From the NCBI GenBank assembly GCA_945861995.1, contig CAMAWZ010000179.1, positions 1 through 5,456 on the forward strand: DNA of 5,456 bases, read 5' to 3'. Both the position numbers and the translations under genes were made by a program. This stretch comes from Pseudorhodobacter antarcticus. Lineage in GTDB: Bacteria > Pseudomonadota > Alphaproteobacteria > Rhodobacterales > Rhodobacteraceae. Position 1 is the stretch's first letter. Each line of letters opens with the position of its first letter. Positions 5,395 to 5,456 of the stretch are shown here, in pieces. The notes under the pieces are model-generated. The model did not search any database and was not told the DNA's origin. It worked only from the letters and a program-made list of their open reading frames with translations.

Positions 5395-5456
5395 GAGGAT
5401 ATTTGCAGAGTTAGGAAGACCTCTGGTCTTTCATTCCTAACTCTAAAAATATCCTC
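5395..5456. repeat. 62-bp near-perfect inverted repeat
   Basis: Outer arms GAGGATATTT (5395-5404) and AAATATCCTC (5447-5456) and inner arms AGAGTTAGGAA (5407-5417) and TTCCTAACTCT (5434-5444) pair in one register, with only a 2x2 mismatch (GC against AA) between them: 21 of 23 positions are complementary. The 16-nt centre contains a nested GACC-TCT-GGTC hairpin (5418-5428). There is no U-tract on either side within view, so it is not a plain terminator. It may be a palindromic dispersed repeat or a MITE-like element; no transposase is visible. The right arm finishes on the last base of the window, so its true outer limit cannot be judged. Confidence 0.8.

Noticed and set aside
5359..5456. CRISPR-like array of repeats at the right end
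   Set aside because: The repeats are inverted arms of two hairpins, not regularly spaced direct repeats with unique spacers, and no cas gene is present.

Overview
The window looks like a chromosomal segment of an alphaproteobacterium, most likely a Rhodobacterales (Roseobacter/Rhodobacter-type) species. The S2 and EF-Ts sequences are of the alphaproteobacterial type, codon use is moderately GC-rich, the small secreted beta-barrel protein resembles ones common in that order, and the right end carries a GC-hairpin plus CTGAGGATATTT-type intergenic repeat that I associate with Rhodobacteraceae. The lineage is inferred from memory of families; no search was run.

Left half (12-2490, minus strand): a compact three-gene operon transcribed leftward, psuK (PfkB-family kinase, probable pseudouridine kinase), psuG (pseudouridine-5'-phosphate glycosidase) and a two-helix DUF502 membrane protein. 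psuK and psuG overlap by 4 bp (ATGA), and psuG and the DUF502 gene are 5 bp apart. Kinase and glycosidase together form the known two-step pathway that phosphorylates pseudouridine and then splits it into uracil and ribose 5-phosphate. The role of the DUF502 protein in that unit is unknown.

Middle (2491-3469): a 160-bp divergent intergenic region with a good promoter for a rightward gene, a 10-bp palindrome on its -35 box and other short palindromes. It is followed by a 213-aa secreted eight-strand-type outer-membrane beta-barrel protein, possibly LpxQ/lipid A oxidase-like. A 177-bp gap holds the likely rpsB promoter and an approximately 107-nt leader.

Right half (3470-5201, plus strand): the translation operon rpsB-tsf (ribosomal protein S2, elongation factor Ts). 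A stable hairpin lies between the two genes and a textbook rho-independent terminator with a GCAA loop follows tsf.

Right end (5253-5456): no gene is visible. It holds a G/T-rich, almost C-free tract with five G-runs, an AT-rich stretch, a very strong GC hairpin and, ending exactly at the window edge, a 62-bp near-perfect inverted repeat. This terminal composite is the part least explained by ordinary genes. I found no convincing new multi-gene system; the rest is ordinary core and accessory metabolism.
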